This document shows positions 18,632-29,261 of a stretch of 64,000 nucleotides of DNA, one piece after another. The notes under the pieces are model-generated. The model was not told the DNA's origin, ran no database searches, and saw only the letters and a program-made list of their open reading frames with translations. Within the stretch, counting starts at the first letter, position 1, and each line of letters starts with the position of its first letter. Source of the stretch: a virus; IMG/VR virus record IMGVR_UViG_3300029955_000004, positions 61,142 to 125,141 of that record. One strand, 5' to 3'. The translations under genes were made by a program, and so were the position numbers.

Positions 18632-19501
18632 TTAACCCATAGCGTAATAATTAGCTTCAGCATCTTCCTGCTGAGCCTGAATACCCATATCAGCAAGTTC
18701 ATCAGGAATATCGCTAGCAACCGGAGTAGCAAGATTGTAATTAACACGATGCAAACCAAGACGATCGGCGATGATCTGACCAGCAACTTTTGTATTATAA
18801 TTATGTTGAATAAGACCAGTATAAGCAATAGATCTTTCAGGAACTTCACCATGAGAAATAGTACGTTTCCAACCAAAATTACTTGTTTCGGTCGGGAACA
18901 TACAAGTGGAATAATAGGCATCAATAATGTTCTGAGGCTGCATTGTAGGATCAAACTGAATCCATAACACATCCATAGTAAATGTAGACAACAACATAGG
19001 ATCGATAGCAGTATCGCCACCATTAATAGCAGACAACAGAGAGAACTGAGTATCAGGATCTCTAATCATCTTAATCCAATTATAGTGGAAATTCCAAACA
19101 ACATTACCAACAATTTCATTCCATGTAAACTGTGGCGTAATCGCTGAGCGCTTAGACACGGTAGGAACATGGAGTGTCTGACCATCGTGGCCAGCAGTAA
19201 CATCAGTTGTTTCTAATGTAACATTAAAATCAATACCAGAAACTTCTTTAGGATGTTGTTCGATAAGCGCCTTAAGAATATCAACCATACCATCAAATTG
19301 ATAAAACATAGTAGGTGCCCGTGTGACAATGCCATATGTCGGGAGGAACACCTGCGGTGTCGCAGAATCGATATTGACGAGATTAACGCCAAGACCATTC
19401 TGCGCACCAGCAGCAATGTTCACAACCTGATCAGCATCCGTCACAGCAGCAACGCCACCAAGATTGCTCAGTAAAGAGCTGGAGAGCGAGGCCAGTGACA
19501 T
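18632..19501 (-). CDS. Tail tube protein
   Basis: A 289-residue protein encoded 17 bases downstream of the sheath gene on the same strand, the usual sheath-tube order in contractile-tailed phages (gp29-gp30 in phiKZ, with a tube of similar size). The sequence has beta-rich segments and a repeated pattern of aromatic residues (QFTWNEIVGNVVWNFHYNWI near residues 123-142) but no unique motif, so the assignment rests on position and size. Codons are GC-richer than the background, as expected for an abundant virion protein. It would polymerise into the inner tail tube that conducts DNA. Confidence 0.75.
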   Translation of the reverse strand: MSLASLSSSLLSNLGGVAAVTDADQVVNIAAGAQNGLGVNLVNIDSATPQVFLPTYGIVTRAPTMFYQFDGMVDILKALIEQHPKEVSGIDFNVTLETTDVTAGHDGQTLHVPTVSKRSAITPQFTWNEIVGNVVWNFHYNWIKMIRDPDTQFSLLSAINGGDTAIDPMLLSTFTMDVLWIQFDPTMQPQNIIDAYYSTCMFPTETSNFGWKRTISHGEVPERSIAYTGLIQHNYNTKVAGQIIADRLGLHRVNYNLATPVASDIPDELADMGIQAQQEDAEANYYAMG

Positions 19502-19518
19502 TATAGATTATCCCTTTC

Positions 19519-21525
19519 TTAAGAGGCAACATTCACTGAGAGAGTAGTATTCCAAACACGATTGCTACGATACCCAGAGAGGGCAACTGTGACGCTAGAA
19601 GAGTTTCCGTTCGCCAAGTCAACTGTAGTCTGAGTAACCGTTGTAGCACTCGTGATAATGTTATTAAGAGCAGAGCTGATTTCATTATCAATGGACTTTT
19701 GTATCTGTTTAAATAACGTTTTTGGCCTAGCATTACTTCCCGTAAAACTAGTCCATTTGTCACGAACAATATGTTTAACATAAACAACGTAGTCAACAAT
19801 ACATTCGTCAGAGAGGAGTGAAGAATCTGTTGTATAAACAGTACGGAGATCAGAGTAAAAAATGACAGAGGGGGTAGCATAGCAAATAATATTAGCGCCA
19901 CAATCCCAAATCTCCTGAAGAACATCAGGGCTTTCCGGGATGTAATTGAATGTAGGCCGTTTGAAGACGGTGACTTCGCTTGCGGGGCGAGGTTTAGGCT
20001 CAGCCTTAATGGACGTCGTTCCATCGTAAATGCACCTTTTAATCAATCGGTCAAACGTGGCCGGAACATAGTTAGACCACGAGGCCGTTGTTCCGTCGTT
20101 GTTCAACTTAGCGCACTGACCATAGATAGAACCACGGCACGCCGGAGTTCCCATGATCGAAGATTCAGGATGAAGCAGAATGCGCTGACGCAGAGATGCC
20201 ATCAGTGCAACATCCGCAGCAGCTGTATTTGGCTTAAGACTCACGTCCTGAGTAGCCATTGTCAACTGCACATCATCGCGAACATTCATAACACCATCGA
20301 TAATAGATAATTTATTAGCTAAAGCAAAACCAGAATCATAGAAATGAGTAATCGGATAACGATAAACATCCTGAATAGCCGGATATGTAGTACCTTCGAG
20401 ATAAGCAACAACTAATTCTTCAAACATGTTAACGGATGTATCGCCATCAGATCCACCCAATAAATAAAGTGTAACATCTTCATTAATGACTTCGGCCGAA
20501 TCAGAAGTAATGGTAAAGTGATAATAAGAATTATTGTTAGAATCCATACCAGTCATGATATTAATCAAATCAGCAGAAGATGTGATTTCAGGAGAAACGT
20601 TGAGAATATCAGATGTGATCTTTTTAATATTGTCATTATAAGTACAAACATTGTAAGGGAAAGGATTCGCAAAGTTCGTTGTAAGTTCATCACTGATATC
20701 AAGATATTGTGTTGTATTGGGATTATAAGCATTATCAATAAAAGCAAAAGTCTGACTAGGACTACCATACATGTCATAAACAGGAGCAGAAATAGCAGTA
20801 GTCGGAGAAACATAAGAAGGAGCAAAGACATAGGTCATTGCGCCATTAACAGTTGACAACGAAGCAATGTTACCAGACAGAATAGAATTCGCCTGAGTCT
20901 TATCATAAGAAGAATCGTAATATAAGCTAAAACCATAATTGTTCATCAGAGATCCAACATCGGCCGCTTCGACGGCCATGATCGGATATGTAGTATATGT
21001 AACACCACCATTCGATATTGTGTTCGGAGTTAATTCATCAAACTCTTCAGAATCTGTAAGTGCACGAGCAGTCCAATCTAATTCATAACCATCAGCAGTA
21101 ACCGAAGCACCATTGAGTGTCTGGGGAATAGGGTTACTATTTTCATCATAAACTAAAGCACCAGTTGCTGTACGCTGATACTGGACGATTTGCGCCGGAG
21201 TCACCGTGCAGAAGATACCAAGAGTGGATTTTGTAGCGGCCGGATCAACCAGTCGAACAAAACAAATCTGCTGGTACTTGATAGCCTGATTAACAAACAG
21301 CGTCTGGTGATTGAAGAACTTCGAGGTGGTATTCAAGAAGCTCGAACCATAACTAGTCTGAATATCTGTCGTATCGCCGATCAGGGGAAAGTTAGGAACG
21401 CCCTTTTCAGTGAACGAGAACATAATAGGCAGATGTCGAGGCAGGACCGTGAAGGTCTGTCCAGATGCCGCAGAATTATCCTGAACCTGGATATTCAGAG
21501 CATTAGGATATGTATATGTCGACAT
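19519..21525 (-). CDS. Contractile tail sheath protein
   Basis: A 668-residue protein with sheath hallmarks: the N-terminal domain contains a PxxxxFTEKGVPNFPLIG segment; the C-terminal conserved domain includes DVLQEIWDCGANIICYAT (near residue 545), the YVVYVKHIVRDKWTSFTG segment near 590, and an ending with LFKQIQKSIDNEISSALNN then a VTVALSGYRSNRVWNTTLSV beta strand used in sheath handshake contacts. Size is near the phiKZ sheath (about 695). It contracts around the tail tube during injection. Codon use is GC-enriched, fitting an abundant protein. Confidence 0.85.
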   Translation of the reverse strand: MSTYTYPNALNIQVQDNSAASGQTFTVLPRHLPIMFSFTEKGVPNFPLIGDTTDIQTSYGSSFLNTTSKFFNHQTLFVNQAIKYQQICFVRLVDPAATKSTLGIFCTVTPAQIVQYQRTATGALVYDENSNPIPQTLNGASVTADGYELDWTARALTDSEEFDELTPNTISNGGVTYTTYPIMAVEAADVGSLMNNYGFSLYYDSSYDKTQANSILSGNIASLSTVNGAMTYVFAPSYVSPTTAISAPVYDMYGSPSQTFAFIDNAYNPNTTQYLDISDELTTNFANPFPYNVCTYNDNIKKITSDILNVSPEITSSADLINIMTGMDSNNNSYYHFTITSDSAEVINEDVTLYLLGGSDGDTSVNMFEELVVAYLEGTTYPAIQDVYRYPITHFYDSGFALANKLSIIDGVMNVRDDVQLTMATQDVSLKPNTAAADVALMASLRQRILLHPESSIMGTPACRGSIYGQCAKLNNDGTTASWSNYVPATFDRLIKRCIYDGTTSIKAEPKPRPASEVTVFKRPTFNYIPESPDVLQEIWDCGANIICYATPSVIFYSDLRTVYTTDSSLLSDECIVDYVVYVKHIVRDKWTSFTGSNARPKTLFKQIQKSIDNEISSALNNIITSATTVTQTTVDLANGNSSSVTVALSGYRSNRVWNTTLSVNVAS

Positions 21526-21600
21526 TGAAAACTCCCATTAGAAAGGTTTTTTAGAATAAAACCATCGTATAAGGATAATTCTTTTAAAAGGAACAAAAAA

Positions 21601-22632
21601 ATGAAAAACCGTGAATCTATCTTTGACGTATTTAGTGTTAAACAAACAGTTAATAATCCACAGTTAACCGAACTTATTAATTTCTTAATGGATAATAGAG
21701 ATGTTAGACTTGACCACGATATTACTAAACAGATTACATCTCGTGATCCCTTGATTAAACCAGGAATCAGTCATATTTTCCGTAGAGCTGTTATGAGTGG
21801 TAAAGACAATATTTTTTCTTTCTGTAATATTCCTATGAATACAAATGCTCCAGAGATTGTCACTTATGACTATGTCAGTTTTGACTTTGCTCAGCTTGCT
21901 GGTAAGCATGCCAATTTATACAAAGACACTACCTTCATTCCTGGATTTAAAGATACTGTTTTTTATAATGTTTCATCTGTTATTAAGACAAATAATGAAC
22001 CTAGTGACATCAATCAATTTCAAGCAAAATGTGTGTTATCTATGTTATCAAGAAGTTACTATAATAGTGGTGTTTTACCTTGGTTAACACCTACAATCAT
22101 TAGGTTTTTATGCCGAAGCTATAATATGTCCATTGGTACTGCCATAAGCAGTTCCTATGGACTTACCTATGCCGAAATGCAAATTATCAAGACAATTTTG
22201 TCATTTTATTTCTTAAAATGTGTTGCTTCTGTTCATGAAGCAGAGGTTCTAATTAAGACCTCAAAACTCGATTTAGGTCCTACAAATGAGATCCAGGATG
22301 TTGTTAATAAAATAAAAGAATTACTCGGCGATAAATACGAAAATATATCATTTGATGACATGTGTTATTGTATTCAAAATTGTGGTATTGGTAGATTGTC
22401 TGGCGTTAATAGAAAATGGATGGTTCAGAGATTGAAAAGTCTTGGTCCTGATATGTTTACAACAAGTATTGCTTTGGAATACCCTCCCTACTTCTGCTAT
22501 TTATTGTTATTGGCCGAGGCTGGTAAAAAGATCGGTATGTTTAATATATTAATGAAGACCGATCTCAAAAGAGAAGTTAATGAATTTATTGACAACATTA
22601 TTAAATCCCCTTCATTTATTTCTACAATCTAA
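21601..22632 (+). CDS. Unknown protein next to the tail genes
   Basis: A 343-residue, mostly helical protein of unknown function, divergent from the sheath gene (75 bases between starts). It contains several Cys residues in the second half (FLKCVASVHEAEV, DMCYCIQNCGIG) but no clear zinc-binding spacing. It opens a + strand block with the large genes at 22648, 25261 and 27059. In phiKZ an unknown protein gene also follows the sheath-tube pair, but I cannot verify homology here. Confidence 0.68.
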   Translation: MKNRESIFDVFSVKQTVNNPQLTELINFLMDNRDVRLDHDITKQITSRDPLIKPGISHIFRRAVMSGKDNIFSFCNIPMNTNAPEIVTYDYVSFDFAQLAGKHANLYKDTTFIPGFKDTVFYNVSSVIKTNNEPSDINQFQAKCVLSMLSRSYYNSGVLPWLTPTIIRFLCRSYNMSIGTAISSSYGLTYAEMQIIKTILSFYFLKCVASVHEAEVLIKTSKLDLGPTNEIQDVVNKIKELLGDKYENISFDDMCYCIQNCGIGRLSGVNRKWMVQRLKSLGPDMFTTSIALEYPPYFCYLLLLAEAGKKIGMFNILMKTDLKREVNEFIDNIIKSPSFISTI

Positions 22633-22647
22633 GAATGGAGTATTTGT

Positions 22648-25254
22648 ATGACAGTTTCTAGTTCTACATTAGTCTCCTATCTTAATCTTAATTTTTTAGA
22701 AAAAGTATGGAATAGTCCTAGATTTTATTGTTTTGAAAATATAAGATTAAATCCGTTTGTTGTCGGCACCTCTAATATACTAATGAACTTAATTTCTGAT
22801 ACATATGAAACTATTGCATTACCGAATAACGAAATCCAGTATAGCGTTTTTACAACAGATTACTTTAGTATTCAGACGTTATTATTATTGGATACTGATG
22901 CTTGGTATCAGGCTAGTTCTTTAATAGATGAATATTCAGAACTAATTACTGTCTATACTGAAAATGGGTTTATGGTACCTAAGAGTTCTATTTATTTAAG
23001 ATATTCATCAACGACTGAGAAGCTTTATATTGCTATCGATAAGTTGGCATTATATAAAGTTGATGGAGTAAATTATAAATCTTGTTACCTTGATGTATTG
23101 CGGTTTGCTCCTAGCATGACAAAATCTAATAAGGTATTACTAAATTATTATTCTGACATTATAATAAAATCTACTTTCACAAATCAGTTAGCGACCATAA
23201 CAACTTTATTAACAAATTTAAACAATAATTATTATGATCAAACTACATTCATTATTAATGGTGAAATAATCGACTCTAAGTCTAATTATTCTATTTCAAT
23301 TGGTGATTATATTGAAATCATCACTGACTTCTCTATTGATAAAACGGTGACTATAGATATTTCTTCAAATGCCACAAACTATATAGATACCATCAATAAA
23401 GGTAATTATACACTATTACATATTCCTAAAGAAAATAATCCAAATAATGCTATTTATACATTTAATGATATGTCGATATATATAAAGAATAATGTATCTT
23501 CTAAGTCTATATATTTTAATAGATCTACTACAGGTGCTATAAATCAAATAACTCACAATGATATCTCGATTAATAATCTAGAATTATCTGCTGCACAAGA
23601 TACGCTCAATACTACCAATATAAGTGTTATTCTTAAATTAAGAAGTCACCAAAATAAATATATTATTCAAGATATTAATTATATAAATTATTTATACGAG
23701 CTTCCAGATGATGAAATAGTACAATTCTTATTAGCTAAAAATAGTGATACCTCATTGTCATTCTGGTCGTTGTTAAATTTACAACAATCTTTACAAACAA
23801 GTTTATTCTTTAATGTTACAAATGATACATCATTGTCGACATTAGCTAAATATACAAATGGTTTAGGATATGACTGTATCGCAAACGTTTTAAGTGGTTA
23901 TGACGATACAACTATTTTAAATCAGAGTAGTACAGTAACCATCCCTGTTAAAAAGCCTATTATCCTTAGTGATTCTTCTACAAAAAATATTTTTTATATG
24001 AATGGTAAGAAGGTTATGGATACTTTATATAAATATTCTGATAATGGACTAAGTATCGGTTATACAACACTCAGTAAAGATTTATATATTCCCCCTAAGT
24101 CTAATTGTAGAAATCAATTATTTCAACACAACGATAGTACACATGAGCTCTTTTCTCCTAAAATTGGGGTTACCCAAGTTACTGTTAATATGACAGATTT
24201 TAAAATATACTTAATGAATGATATTGATCCCATACAAGGATTTAATAGAACATATACAAAATCTTTTACAGAAGTTACTCCAGATAATCATTCATTAGTA
24301 ACAACAATAGGAACAGATAGTTCTATTCTAGCATTTGGATATCTTTATTATAATAAAACATTTATAATTGTTAATAATACTTACACTTATAGTACATCTA
24401 TAAATTTAGATACTGATATGAGTGAAGGGAATGTATTATATCACGATCTGGATATCCTGTATTCAGACGATGTAACGACTTTACCCTTATTGAATTCTAG
24501 TAACATAGAAGCACATCTAAATGGATATTATTTAATACCCGATATTGATTACAATGTTATTACTTATATAGATACAAATGGATATTTTTGTGGTAGACAA
24601 TTTATTTTAACAAACAATATATTCTTACAAGAATCATCTAATATTTTAGAAATTATGAACCATACAGCAAGAATAGATTATCAGACTATTGATTATGTTT
24701 TAAACGGCCAATTAAATCAGAATGGTGAAATAGATTTTGAATTGGTTAATAGTTCAAAAGTATATATCAATGGATTGTTACAGAATTACAATTCTGATAT
24801 ATTTAGTATGACATTAGATGTCCCTAATGGTTCGCCATATATTATCAGAAATATTATTCCTAAACAGACAGATGTTTATTTAAGTACATATAATCAGAAT
24901 TCAGATAACCCAAATAAACAGGCTATTCAAAAATACTTCACAAAAGAATTTACAGTTGCACAAGATCCTATATTTGTAAATAAAATGCATATCGTTTTTA
25001 GTCCTTATTTTACATATCTTATTCAACAGATTAATAATGGATCGCTAGTTTTAACAAACGATCCTGATAATACCAAATTTATAAATCAGGTTAGTCAATA
25101 TGACTATATAAAAAATATGGATCAGACTTTAAGTGATTCTACAATTATCAATTTCAATTTTGTTTATTGGAATATTACATATTCAGATACTGTCATTAAT
25201 GATTCAACACAATATGCACTATTTAAGAAACTTGTTACGCTAATAAGAGGATAG
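22648..25254 (+). CDS. Large probable virion protein
   Basis: An 868-residue protein rich in Asn, Ile, Ser, Thr and Tyr with beta-strand periodicity throughout, as in baseplate or fibre-associated proteins. No enzyme motif or membrane span noticed. It starts 16 bases after the preceding stop behind GAATGGAG and is followed after 6 bases by the 574-residue gene, implying one operon. Confidence 0.7.
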   Translation: MTVSSSTLVSYLNLNFLEKVWNSPRFYCFENIRLNPFVVGTSNILMNLISDTYETIALPNNEIQYSVFTTDYFSIQTLLLLDTDAWYQASSLIDEYSELITVYTENGFMVPKSSIYLRYSSTTEKLYIAIDKLALYKVDGVNYKSCYLDVLRFAPSMTKSNKVLLNYYSDIIIKSTFTNQLATITTLLTNLNNNYYDQTTFIINGEIIDSKSNYSISIGDYIEIITDFSIDKTVTIDISSNATNYIDTINKGNYTLLHIPKENNPNNAIYTFNDMSIYIKNNVSSKSIYFNRSTTGAINQITHNDISINNLELSAAQDTLNTTNISVILKLRSHQNKYIIQDINYINYLYELPDDEIVQFLLAKNSDTSLSFWSLLNLQQSLQTSLFFNVTNDTSLSTLAKYTNGLGYDCIANVLSGYDDTTILNQSSTVTIPVKKPIILSDSSTKNIFYMNGKKVMDTLYKYSDNGLSIGYTTLSKDLYIPPKSNCRNQLFQHNDSTHELFSPKIGVTQVTVNMTDFKIYLMNDIDPIQGFNRTYTKSFTEVTPDNHSLVTTIGTDSSILAFGYLYYNKTFIIVNNTYTYSTSINLDTDMSEGNVLYHDLDILYSDDVTTLPLLNSSNIEAHLNGYYLIPDIDYNVITYIDTNGYFCGRQFILTNNIFLQESSNILEIMNHTARIDYQTIDYVLNGQLNQNGEIDFELVNSSKVYINGLLQNYNSDIFSMTLDVPNGSPYIIRNIIPKQTDVYLSTYNQNSDNPNKQAIQKYFTKEFTVAQDPIFVNKMHIVFSPYFTYLIQQINNGSLVLTNDPDNTKFINQVSQYDYIKNMDQTLSDSTIINFNFVYWNITYSDTVINDSTQYALFKKLVTLIRG

Positions 25255-25260
25255 AAAGGC

Positions 25261-26985
25261 ATGACAGTCATCACAGTCCTAAAAGAGGATGCATCTAACG
25301 TAGCAAGTGGTTATGTTAGAGTTTATCCATTAAGTAAAATATATAATCCTAATTTAAATCAAACATCTGGATCTTATATTGTTCCGCAGGTAGACTCATT
25401 GGTTATCGATGTTGACAATGGTGGATTGTTGTACTATGTAGAAAGTGTTAATGAAATCACAAATGTTTCTACATTGGTTCCTGCTAAAATCATTACTGAT
25501 TCAATAGAAACCGAATTAGATCAGATCTCGGTTATTTCTTATGGAAATGATTTATTTTATCTTTATTATGATCCTTTGAACACCCCAACAGATATTGATA
25601 TCGATAGTAAATTACATATTGTCGGTCCTGTCGGAATGAAATACCAGATTATAGAAAATGTTGGAACTGCTACAGAAAAAGTTATAAGTCAGTATTACGA
25701 TATTGATGGAAATTATGTTGGTAATGTTGTTCCTATGGTTCCTTGTTTTGAAGACGGAACTAAAGGTGTTCATTATTTAAAGAGTTGTTATACGACACAG
25801 CCTATTGTTGATGGAACTTCTTATCAGATTAATGTATTTAATTCTGCTGGTAAATTAATTGGTGAAGTTAAGAATGTTATTTCTAAGAAATCATACATTT
25901 TAAATAATGGTTTTAATTCTCTTCCTGTTATAAACAACTTAAGTATTGTTGGAAATCAAATGAGAAACGATAATGAAATTTATATTTATCAGAATCAGAA
26001 TATAGACAGTTTGAATATTAGAGGTATATTAACATTTGAAGATGGAAGAACACAAGAAGTTCTCCCAGATACATCTAAATGTGTTTTATATGGATTTACT
26101 AATTTCGTATCTTCTTATCCTGGTTATAAACAACCATTATTGTTAAAATATATGCTTGATAGTGATGAACCTATTTCAAGAGAACTTATGTTAACAAATG
26201 ATATATTTATTACTGGAGAAACTAATCTTATTGTTATTCCAAATAATGTGTCTTATGGTATTAAATTACTGGTTGTTCCTCAATGGTCGGCAAATTTAAA
26301 TCAATATACATTAAAGTTCTTCTTATACTCAACAGAACGAAATTCATCTGTCGATGTCACTCAGTATGTTACAACGACAAGTCTTGATACATCCACAGGA
26401 CTTACTAATTTTAGTGGAAATTATTATACAGGGTATCAAACATTACAAGCATCTATCGATTTAAATAATTTTGATAATACAACATTTGGAGTTGGTTCTA
26501 TTTATTTACAGACAATCGTTATTAAGTTACAACCGTTCAATGCATATAACAGATACATATTTGGAGATAGTATTACTGGAACAATTTATGGTATCGATAA
26601 TACTCTTGTTCATAGACCTGTTCTATATAACGATATCATAAAGAATGTTTATTTTATTCCGTCTAGTTTATTCTCAACAGTTGATAATTTCTTACAAGCA
26701 TTTTATTATAATACATTACCTGTTTATGATAGTTCAAATACATCTTCACCTCCTGTTCCTACACACTTCTGCATAAGAGATATTGTTACTGGTAATATGC
26801 TAACAAATGACATTATCCCGATTGCAAACTATCAACAAGCATTCAACTTTGTTAATAATACTTCATATTTAAATAATAATGTGTTGATTGAATTTATTCA
26901 GCAGATCAATACAACAACAAATAATACTCTTTATGGTGCCCCCATTGATGTTTATTCAAACACATATATTCCAACATTATCTTAA
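25261..26985 (+). CDS. Large probable virion protein
   Basis: A 574-residue beta-rich protein of unknown function in the same operon as 22648-25254. Segments such as YQIIENVGTATEKV and YNPNLNQTSGSYIVP have the look of stacked beta domains found in tail and baseplate proteins. A palindromic hairpin follows 15 bases after its stop. Confidence 0.68.
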   Translation: MTVITVLKEDASNVASGYVRVYPLSKIYNPNLNQTSGSYIVPQVDSLVIDVDNGGLLYYVESVNEITNVSTLVPAKIITDSIETELDQISVISYGNDLFYLYYDPLNTPTDIDIDSKLHIVGPVGMKYQIIENVGTATEKVISQYYDIDGNYVGNVVPMVPCFEDGTKGVHYLKSCYTTQPIVDGTSYQINVFNSAGKLIGEVKNVISKKSYILNNGFNSLPVINNLSIVGNQMRNDNEIYIYQNQNIDSLNIRGILTFEDGRTQEVLPDTSKCVLYGFTNFVSSYPGYKQPLLLKYMLDSDEPISRELMLTNDIFITGETNLIVIPNNVSYGIKLLVVPQWSANLNQYTLKFFLYSTERNSSVDVTQYVTTTSLDTSTGLTNFSGNYYTGYQTLQASIDLNNFDNTTFGVGSIYLQTIVIKLQPFNAYNRYIFGDSITGTIYGIDNTLVHRPVLYNDIIKNVYFIPSSLFSTVDNFLQAFYYNTLPVYDSSNTSSPPVPTHFCIRDIVTGNMLTNDIIPIANYQQAFNFVNNTSYLNNNVLIEFIQQINTTTNNTLYGAPIDVYSNTYIPTLS

Positions 26986-26999
26986 GTTATGTCATTAAC

Positions 27000-27029
27000 T
27001 GTATAAGGTGCCACGTGGCACCTTATACA
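27000..27029 (+). terminator. Perfect palindromic hairpin
   Basis: A 30-base palindrome (15-bp arms meeting without a loop) between 25261-26985 and 27059-28585. No T-run follows, so it may be an RNA end or processing signal. Confidence 0.65.
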
Positions 27030-27058
27030 GATAGACAAATCGAAAGGAAAAAACTTCT

Positions 27059-28585
27059 ATGTCGGTATATCAGTATTATCACACATATGTTGTTGAAGAC
27101 GGACAAATAACAGATACAAACGACGAAACACCATTACTTTCTTCTTTCTTACAGAAAAGAGTTTACATCATAGTTTCTAAGTATAATGTCAATACGTTAA
27201 TCATGTTAAACATAAAGGATTATATATCAAAAGAATCTAATATTAATCTAAATCTATCTATAGCTGAATTCTGCGATAATCTTAATGATCTATTGGTTTT
27301 AAAATATACATCAAATGATATCCCATTAAAGAATATTACAACTGGAGCATTTGATAACAGACTTAATATATATGATGCTAATAGTTTAAAAGATGTAGAC
27401 ATTTCTTATACTTCTATTAGTGATCCTTCAAATAAAAATAACAAATATAGTTTCTTTCAATCTAATGATTTAGTATTGACATCTGATTCTAATAGAGATT
27501 TTACAAATTGTCTTATTACAGTTAATGGTGTATTTCATAGTACTGAATATTACAATAATAACTTCTTTGTTAAAAATGGTTTTTCTAATATTAAAAATAC
27601 AAAACAAAAGAATGTCTGTTTAATAGACACAACTAATTTGGGTGGTCATTCTACAATTCCTATTACATTAGAAGATATAGAAATTCCTTCTGGTTCTTCA
27701 ATTCCTTCTAGCATAACTTTGAATTTTAAAAATGCTAATTTCTTAAATAAAACTATTATTCCCGTTATCTATGGATATCCACTTTTAAATAAAGACTTTT
27801 TTAAAGTCTTAGACAATACAAGAATTAAAATATATATTAATAGGATCGATTATATTTACCAATTCTTAAAATCACCCAATACTTTATTTTCAAAATACAA
27901 TTCTTATTTAATCGATAGGCATAGAGAATTCTACATCGATACACCAGAACCAGATATTATTGATTCTATTGTGGATCTCATGACAGTTGAATATACTAAA
28001 TTTATGACTTATAATGAGCCTCATACTGGTATTGTTGATTTTGGTAAAAGAGAAGATACTCCAGAAATGGTAAATTCTCTAGATGTATTCTTTTCTGATT
28101 TTTATCCTAAGATGGTTTCTGAAGATAGAGACGTTAATCTTATTGAATTTGAAAATTCACAATATTACAACCAATTAAAAAATCTATTTAATATTATTAA
28201 AAAATCACATTTACAATCTAAAGATTTTATCTTACAATTATTAACCATGTTTAATTCATTTATTATAACTATTAATAATCCAGATATATTCATTAAAAAT
28301 TATAAATGTTATTCATTAAATAATAAAGGATATATGTATACTTGTAAATCTAAAGATACACCTCGTGGATTATTGGTTTATAATAAGTCATTTGTATTAC
28401 CATATAACATCTGTACAGATGGTACTCTCAATCATCATATTTTAAATATAGATTTCTACGACCACACAAATCTGTTATATGATAAAAATCCATTTACAGA
28501 TTATTTCCCTAATCCTTTCTATGATCAGAATAATGCCACAAATTACCCTGTAGAGATTGTAGAGTTCTATTCTAAAGCTATCTAA
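27059..28585 (+). CDS. Probable virion protein
   Basis: A 508-residue protein, Asn/Ile/Tyr-rich, unknown function; last gene of the block starting at 21601. Starts behind GAAAGGAAAAAAC. Residues ~265-440 are helical; the remainder looks beta-rich. A strong terminator begins about 90 bases downstream. Confidence 0.66.
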   Translation: MSVYQYYHTYVVEDGQITDTNDETPLLSSFLQKRVYIIVSKYNVNTLIMLNIKDYISKESNINLNLSIAEFCDNLNDLLVLKYTSNDIPLKNITTGAFDNRLNIYDANSLKDVDISYTSISDPSNKNNKYSFFQSNDLVLTSDSNRDFTNCLITVNGVFHSTEYYNNNFFVKNGFSNIKNTKQKNVCLIDTTNLGGHSTIPITLEDIEIPSGSSIPSSITLNFKNANFLNKTIIPVIYGYPLLNKDFFKVLDNTRIKIYINRIDYIYQFLKSPNTLFSKYNSYLIDRHREFYIDTPEPDIIDSIVDLMTVEYTKFMTYNEPHTGIVDFGKREDTPEMVNSLDVFFSDFYPKMVSEDRDVNLIEFENSQYYNQLKNLFNIIKKSHLQSKDFILQLLTMFNSFIITINNPDIFIKNYKCYSLNNKGYMYTCKSKDTPRGLLVYNKSFVLPYNICTDGTLNHHILNIDFYDHTNLLYDKNPFTDYFPNPFYDQNNATNYPVEIVEFYSKAI

Positions 28586-28675
28586 TTTAATTATATGCGC
28601 ATAGTAGTACATACAACGTTTTAAAAGAAATCTGCGCACTTATATCTTGTGAAACTAAAATATGTATTTTGTTAA

Positions 28676-28712
28676 ATGATAGAGTGGGCGATAGCCCACT
28701 CTATCATCATTT
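28676..28712 (+). terminator. Rho-independent terminator
   Basis: 14-bp stem (28676-28689 with 28694-28707), GATA loop, then TTTT. Confidence 0.85.
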
Positions 28713-28802
28713 TCTTATATTGATTAACTTTATTGACTTGTTCTTATGACTTTAGTTTTTTCAAGTTCAAATGAAACACACAAGATAGATCTGAGGATTA
28801 AA

Positions 28803-28829
28803 CGAAGAGTTTTTAAGAAAAACTCTTCG
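28803..28829 (+). repeat. Perfect 12-bp hairpin without T-run
   Basis: Arms 28803-28814 and 28818-28829 around AAG; followed by ACCGAAGATTA, so it is not a classical terminator. Confidence 0.8.
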
Positions 28830-28872
28830 ACCGAAGATTAATTTATTTATATAAAAAATATTTTATTTATTC

Positions 28873-28990
28873 ATAGTAGTCGTCGTTTATTTACTTTTAT
28901 TTTCATTAAATCTTTTTATATAAAATTATTAAAATGTGAAAAAATAAAAGTTTTGACATTATATAGGTTGAAGCCGACGACGACTACTAT
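28873..28990 (+). repeat. Long-range 14-base inverted repeat
   Basis: ATAGTAGTCGTCGT at 28873-28886 is exactly complementary to 28977-28990, with about 90 AT-rich bases between; it would close a large RNA or DNA stem-loop. Confidence 0.8.
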
Positions 28991-29177
28991 TCCTTAAGGA
29001 TTTCTGGATACTAGGATATTTTCGGGAGAAAATAGACTAGGAGAAAGAAAGACTTATGGAAGAGAGGAGGAGGAGGCATCAACACACTACAAGATGGTCA
29101 GAGAATGTAAAAAATTATAATCATTAAAAACCCTTTAAAGTAAGAGTATTTTATAAAACCATTAAAATTATATCATT

Positions 29178-29212
29178 CATCCTCGGAAGAGGGTGGATGG
29201 TTTATATTTTTT
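29178..29212 (+). terminator. Imperfect hairpin with T-rich tail
   Basis: CATCCTC and GGGTGGATG pair with mismatches, followed by TTTATATTTTTTATT. Probable end of a transcript from the preceding non-coding stretch. Confidence 0.45.
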
Positions 29213-29261
29213 ATTAAAGTCATGATCTTATAGATTTGTTTTTACCAAAAAAGGAATTGAT

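Larger units (their letters stand above)
28713..29261 (+). other. Structured non-coding stretch between blocks
   Basis: No convincing gene. It holds a perfect 12-bp hairpin (28803-28829), a distant 14-base inverted repeat (28873-28886 with 28977-28990) enclosing about 90 very AT-rich bases, a purine-rich run (29031-29077) with GAGGAGGAGG, and an imperfect hairpin at 29178-29199 followed by a T-rich tract. A 23-codon reading frame (29056-29127) with a RRRR run has a distant AGGAG. The stretch may encode an RNA. Confidence 0.5.

Noticed and set aside
29056-29127. 23-codon Arg-rich frame as a gene
   Set aside because: The ribosome-binding site is distant and the Arg run comes from the purine tract; kept only as part of the non-coding region description.
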